Below, piece by piece: positions 40,936 through 43,075 of a stretch of DNA of 43,075 nucleotides. Within the stretch, counting starts at the first letter, position 1, and the number at the start of each line of letters is the position of its first letter. This DNA is from Candidatus Poribacteria bacterium (GTDB taxonomy: Bacteria > Poribacteria > WGA-4E > WGA-3G): assembly GCA_012270865.1 (NCBI GenBank), contig JAAXHL010000025.1:1-43075 (forward strand). The letters are read 5' to 3'. The position numbers and the translations under genes are program-made. Under the pieces are notes generated by a model. It was not told the DNA's origin and made no database searches. It worked only from the letters and a program-made list of their open reading frames with translations.

Positions 40936-41964
40936 ATGAATCTTAAGACAGTGCGTTGGAGTATCATCGGCATAAGTTTCGGACTGTTCGGATGCGTATT
41001 AATTATATTAACTGTTAACCGAACGCTCCGTGCCGCAGACGATGCACATCGCGTAGAAGAAGCATATCAGGGGTTTCAGGACGGAAAATGTCAAAGTTGC
41101 CACCCCGCGATCTGGAGAGAGTGGGAAGATTCGATGCACGCCAAAGCCTGGACTGATGAAATCTATCAAGCGGCGGCACAACAGGTTCCCGACAGAGAAA
41201 CCAAATGCGATCAATGCCACGCGCCGCAACCAATTCTCATGACAGGGATCGCGGAGATGCCGAAACTCAGAAACAGACAACGCGAAGCAGGGGTCTCATG
41301 TCTCGTCTGCCACCTCGATGCGCAAGGCGCAATGAACGGACCGCCAGCAAGCGCTGAAACCTACTTTCATGCCAACGTTACCAATCCGGTCTATACCGAA
41401 CCAACGACCCTTTGTGCCACCTGCCACGGACAACAGAGCGTTCCTGAACACGATCAGGTCTCCAGTTTTCTCGATAGCGATTTTGCAGAAAACGCCAATT
41501 GTGCAACGTGCCACATGCCCGTCGTCAAGCGATTACAAAGCACAACCAGCCATCAAAGCATCAACGGACGAAAGCATACATGGCGCGGCAGCCGCAGCGT
41601 CGCGCAACTCAAACGCGCAGCGACCCTTCAACTTCAATACGCAGACGGAAAGGTCAATGTAAAAATTCGGAGTCGAACCGGACACATCTTACCCGGTGGA
41701 ACCTTGCGCACCATTGTTCTGGAGGTAACACTTCTCGCACCCGATAGTACCGAACGTCAAACGCAACACACCTCAATCTCTGCTGAGAATGCGAACCGCC
41801 TTCTCCCCAACGAGGACAGAACCTATACATTTAACACAGCATCTGCTAAGACCGGCGACACTATCAGAGTTCGCTTAATATACCAATTGACACCTGATAC
41901 ACCTGAAGCCAAGCGCATATTGATGGCAGAGAAAACTCACAAACTCGCGCCCCAGGCACGGTAG
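40936..41964 (+). CDS. Five-heme cytochrome c (cytochrome c554-like)
   Basis: The 342-residue protein has an N-terminal membrane anchor or uncleaved signal (about 8-28). Five CxxCH heme sites follow: CQSCH 52, CDQCH 91, CLVCH 122, CATCH 160 and CATCH 189. After the heme part comes a beta-rich domain (about 215-340) starting GHILPGG. The spacing resembles multiheme cytochromes of the c554 group, which shuttle electrons in the periplasm; a catalytic role cannot be shown. Genes for heme synthesis lie just upstream, so product and user are neighbours. The final Arg codon and the TAG stop are provided by the hairpin repeat that starts at the stop. Confidence 0.9.
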   Translation: MNLKTVRWSIIGISFGLFGCVLIILTVNRTLRAADDAHRVEEAYQGFQDGKCQSCHPAIWREWEDSMHAKAWTDEIYQAAAQQVPDRETKCDQCHAPQPILMTGIAEMPKLRNRQREAGVSCLVCHLDAQGAMNGPPASAETYFHANVTNPVYTEPTTLCATCHGQQSVPEHDQVSSFLDSDFAENANCATCHMPVVKRLQSTTSHQSINGRKHTWRGSRSVAQLKRAATLQLQYADGKVNVKIRSRTGHILPGGTLRTIVLEVTLLAPDSTERQTQHTSISAENANRLLPNEDRTYTFNTASAKTGDTIRVRLIYQLTPDTPEAKRILMAEKTHKLAPQAR

Positions 41965-41985
41965 GTTCGGTTTCCTAACCGAACC
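41964..41985. terminator. GGTTCGGTT hairpin between convergent genes (possible two-way terminator)
   Basis: GGTTCGGTT (41964-41972), loop TCCT, AACCGAACC (41977-41985), followed by GGGTTTT. The flanks also match the copy at 26758 (CCAGGC-CGGTAG before, GG after). It covers the 29-base gap between the cytochrome and the minus-strand PhyH gene. Confidence 0.7.
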
Positions 41986-41993
41986 GGGTTTTA

Positions 41994-42734
41994 CTACGCA
42001 TTCATATTCGGTTGCGAATCTAAACCTATCAATCGTTTTAATGTCGGCGTTGCGCGCGAGATAACCGCATCGGACACCAATTTAAGATGTGCCTGCTGCG
42101 GTTTCAGAATAGAACGACAAAAGAAACCGAGTAACCCAACACGCGGTTCATTCGTTCTATTTTCCGAAGAACCGTGCCATATCGCACCATTGACAATTAA
42201 AACAGAACCCCGCGGTCCGCAGACTTGCACCTTATCAGCGTAGGCAACACCTGATTGCGGCAGTGCCTCAAGGCGACGATGGCTCCCCGGCACACAACTG
42301 GTTGCACCATTTTCAACCGTGAAATCATCTAAGAACCAGACGCTATTGGCAACCATCGGAAAACTCGGACGTGGGGTCGGCAAGGCGGATAGCGGATAAT
42401 CAATATGAAGACCGGCATCCGGAGCTCCCGGATAAAGCACATTCACCGTAAACGAACTCAGCGTACAATCGGAGCCAAGTAAGTACGCCATCGCAGCGAG
42501 CATCTTCGGATGCTGAATAGCATCTTCAAAAATCTCGCCTTTATCAATGAGATTCCAGACGCGTTGCGCACTATCGTTCGCGAGGTATCTATGGCTTTGA
42601 CCGGTTTCTTGCTCTGCTTCAGCGAGTGCTAAAGAGCGATCCCGAAGTTCTGACGTTGTATCCAACGGTATCAGATTTTCCAGAAGCAGAAAACCGTATG
42701 CGTCAAGATGTTCTTTTTCGGAGACGGTTAACAT
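41994..42734 (-). CDS. Phytanoyl-CoA dioxygenase (PhyH) family oxygenase, second copy
   Basis: The 246-residue PhyH protein has the iron motif HxD in GLHIDYPLS and the distal His in IWHGSSEN, followed by the RVGLLGFF strand that carries the 2-oxoglutarate Arg. It is clearly diverged from the copy at 13604, so the two probably act on different substrates. Start: ATG 42734 follows TTGAGGA by nine bases; the in-frame TTG at 42749 is less likely. Upstream of it lies the tandem repeat array. Confidence 0.87.
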   Translation of the reverse strand: MLTVSEKEHLDAYGFLLLENLIPLDTTSELRDRSLALAEAEQETGQSHRYLANDSAQRVWNLIDKGEIFEDAIQHPKMLAAMAYLLGSDCTLSSFTVNVLYPGAPDAGLHIDYPLSALPTPRPSFPMVANSVWFLDDFTVENGATSCVPGSHRRLEALPQSGVAYADKVQVCGPRGSVLIVNGAIWHGSSENRTNEPRVGLLGFFCRSILKPQQAHLKLVSDAVISRATPTLKRLIGLDSQPNMNA

Positions 42735-42743
42735 TATGTTTTT

Positions 42744-43020
42744 CCTCAAATAGTTTTTTTTTGACAGTTTAAGCGTTTTTACGCAACCCCCTTGTAGGCG
42801 GGGTTTGTAACCTCGCCTACACTTCGTCTTATGTGGGATTTCAAGAAAAATGCGTAAATTCTACCTCAAATAGTTTTTTTTGACAGTTTAAGCGTTTTTA
42901 CGCAACCCCCTTGTAGACGGGGTTTGTAACCTCGCCTACACTTCGTCTTATGTGGGATTTCAAGAAAAATGCGTAAATTCTACCTCAAATAGTTTTTTTC
43001 TTGACAGTTTAAGCGTTTTT
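42744..43020. repeat. Tandem array of 2.3 units (about 120 bases) containing MITE-like inserts
   Basis: Units begin CCTCAAATAGTTTT at 42744, 42864 and 42983. Each full unit is a host-like segment of about 34 bases, containing TTGACAG or TTTGACAG and AAGCGTTTTT, plus an 80-base insert bounded by TTTACGCA and TGCGTAAA (42778-42858 and 42897-42977). Each insert contains a TAGGCGGGGTT-like hairpin. Lengths differ by one base through the T-run. The partial third unit runs into unique sequence after 43020. There is no gene between 42735 and the end of the window. Confidence 0.85.
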
Positions 43021-43029
43021 TGGTAATAT
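43001..43029 (+). promoter_or_regulatory. Promoter reading out of the right edge
   Basis: TTGACA (43001-43006), 17-base spacer, TAATAT (43024-43029). The -35 lies in the third, partial repeat unit and the -10 just outside it, so only this unit forms a complete promoter. The gene it serves would be beyond the window. Confidence 0.65.
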
Positions 43030-43075
43030 ATCAAGTAGATTGTTAATTTACTTGAGGGTGTTTCATAAATCGTTA

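Overview
The window looks like part of the chromosome of an uncultivated bacterium, most likely Candidatus Poribacteria or a close marine or sponge-associated relative. This is inference from gene content: two phytanoyl-CoA-dioxygenase-like genes, a sulfatase, enolase-superfamily and xylose-isomerase-like sugar enzymes, futalosine-type menaquinone synthesis, and many short hairpin repeats between genes. Coding is dense on both strands. Promoters are strikingly canonical: four are perfect TTGACA-N17-TATAAT or differ at one -35 base, and several more are close. None of the six tRNA genes encodes its CCA end.

Layout. 1-1500: a TnpB-only (IS1341-like) element whose tnpB leader can fold into a pseudoknot. 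1514-6706 (+): sugar or sugar-acid metabolism (TIM-barrel isomerase, mandelate-racemase-like enzyme, SDR), TatD and a lone XylH-like permease. 6809-10870 (+): one uninterrupted 1353-codon frame holding an ECF sigma factor, a complete FtsZ GTPase body and a catalytically intact but C-terminally truncated DNA polymerase III alpha subunit. This is the most unusual object in the window. 10842-18835 (-): substrate-binding protein, M23 peptidase, a 44-residue membrane protein, then a three-gene operon (FAD/Fe-S dehydrogenase, Nramp-like transporter, PhyH). 18939-21556: tRNA-Leu, glycosyltransferase, coiled-coil protein, OGG1. 21784-26513: PpiD-like foldase, sulfatase, mqnC.

26593-32101 (+) is the information-processing block: rpoZ, tRNA-Thr/Tyr/Gly/Thr, rpmG, tRNA-Trp, secE, nusG, rplK, rplA, L10 leader with attenuator, rplJ, rplL. 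The usual tuf gene is missing before rpmG and rpoBC are missing after rplL. 32258-41964 (+) holds a membrane protein, an MDR dehydrogenase and a late heme-pathway cluster (hemE, MBL-TPR hydrolase, hemH, Uma2-family protein, hemY) that ends in a five-heme cytochrome c, which would consume the product. 41994-42734 (-) is a second PhyH gene. The last 330 bases are a tandem repeat that multiplies a promoter -35 region.

Several small repeat families recur: GGTTCGGTT hairpins with compensatory stem changes, GCAGGCGGGGTT hairpins, GCGAG-TTTTG-CTCGC hairpins, and MITE-like units bounded by TTACGCA/TGCGTAA. Some provide the stop codon of the gene before them, and two sit between duplicated copies of host promoter or ribosome-binding-site sequence. 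All functional calls come from reading the sequence; no database search was possible.
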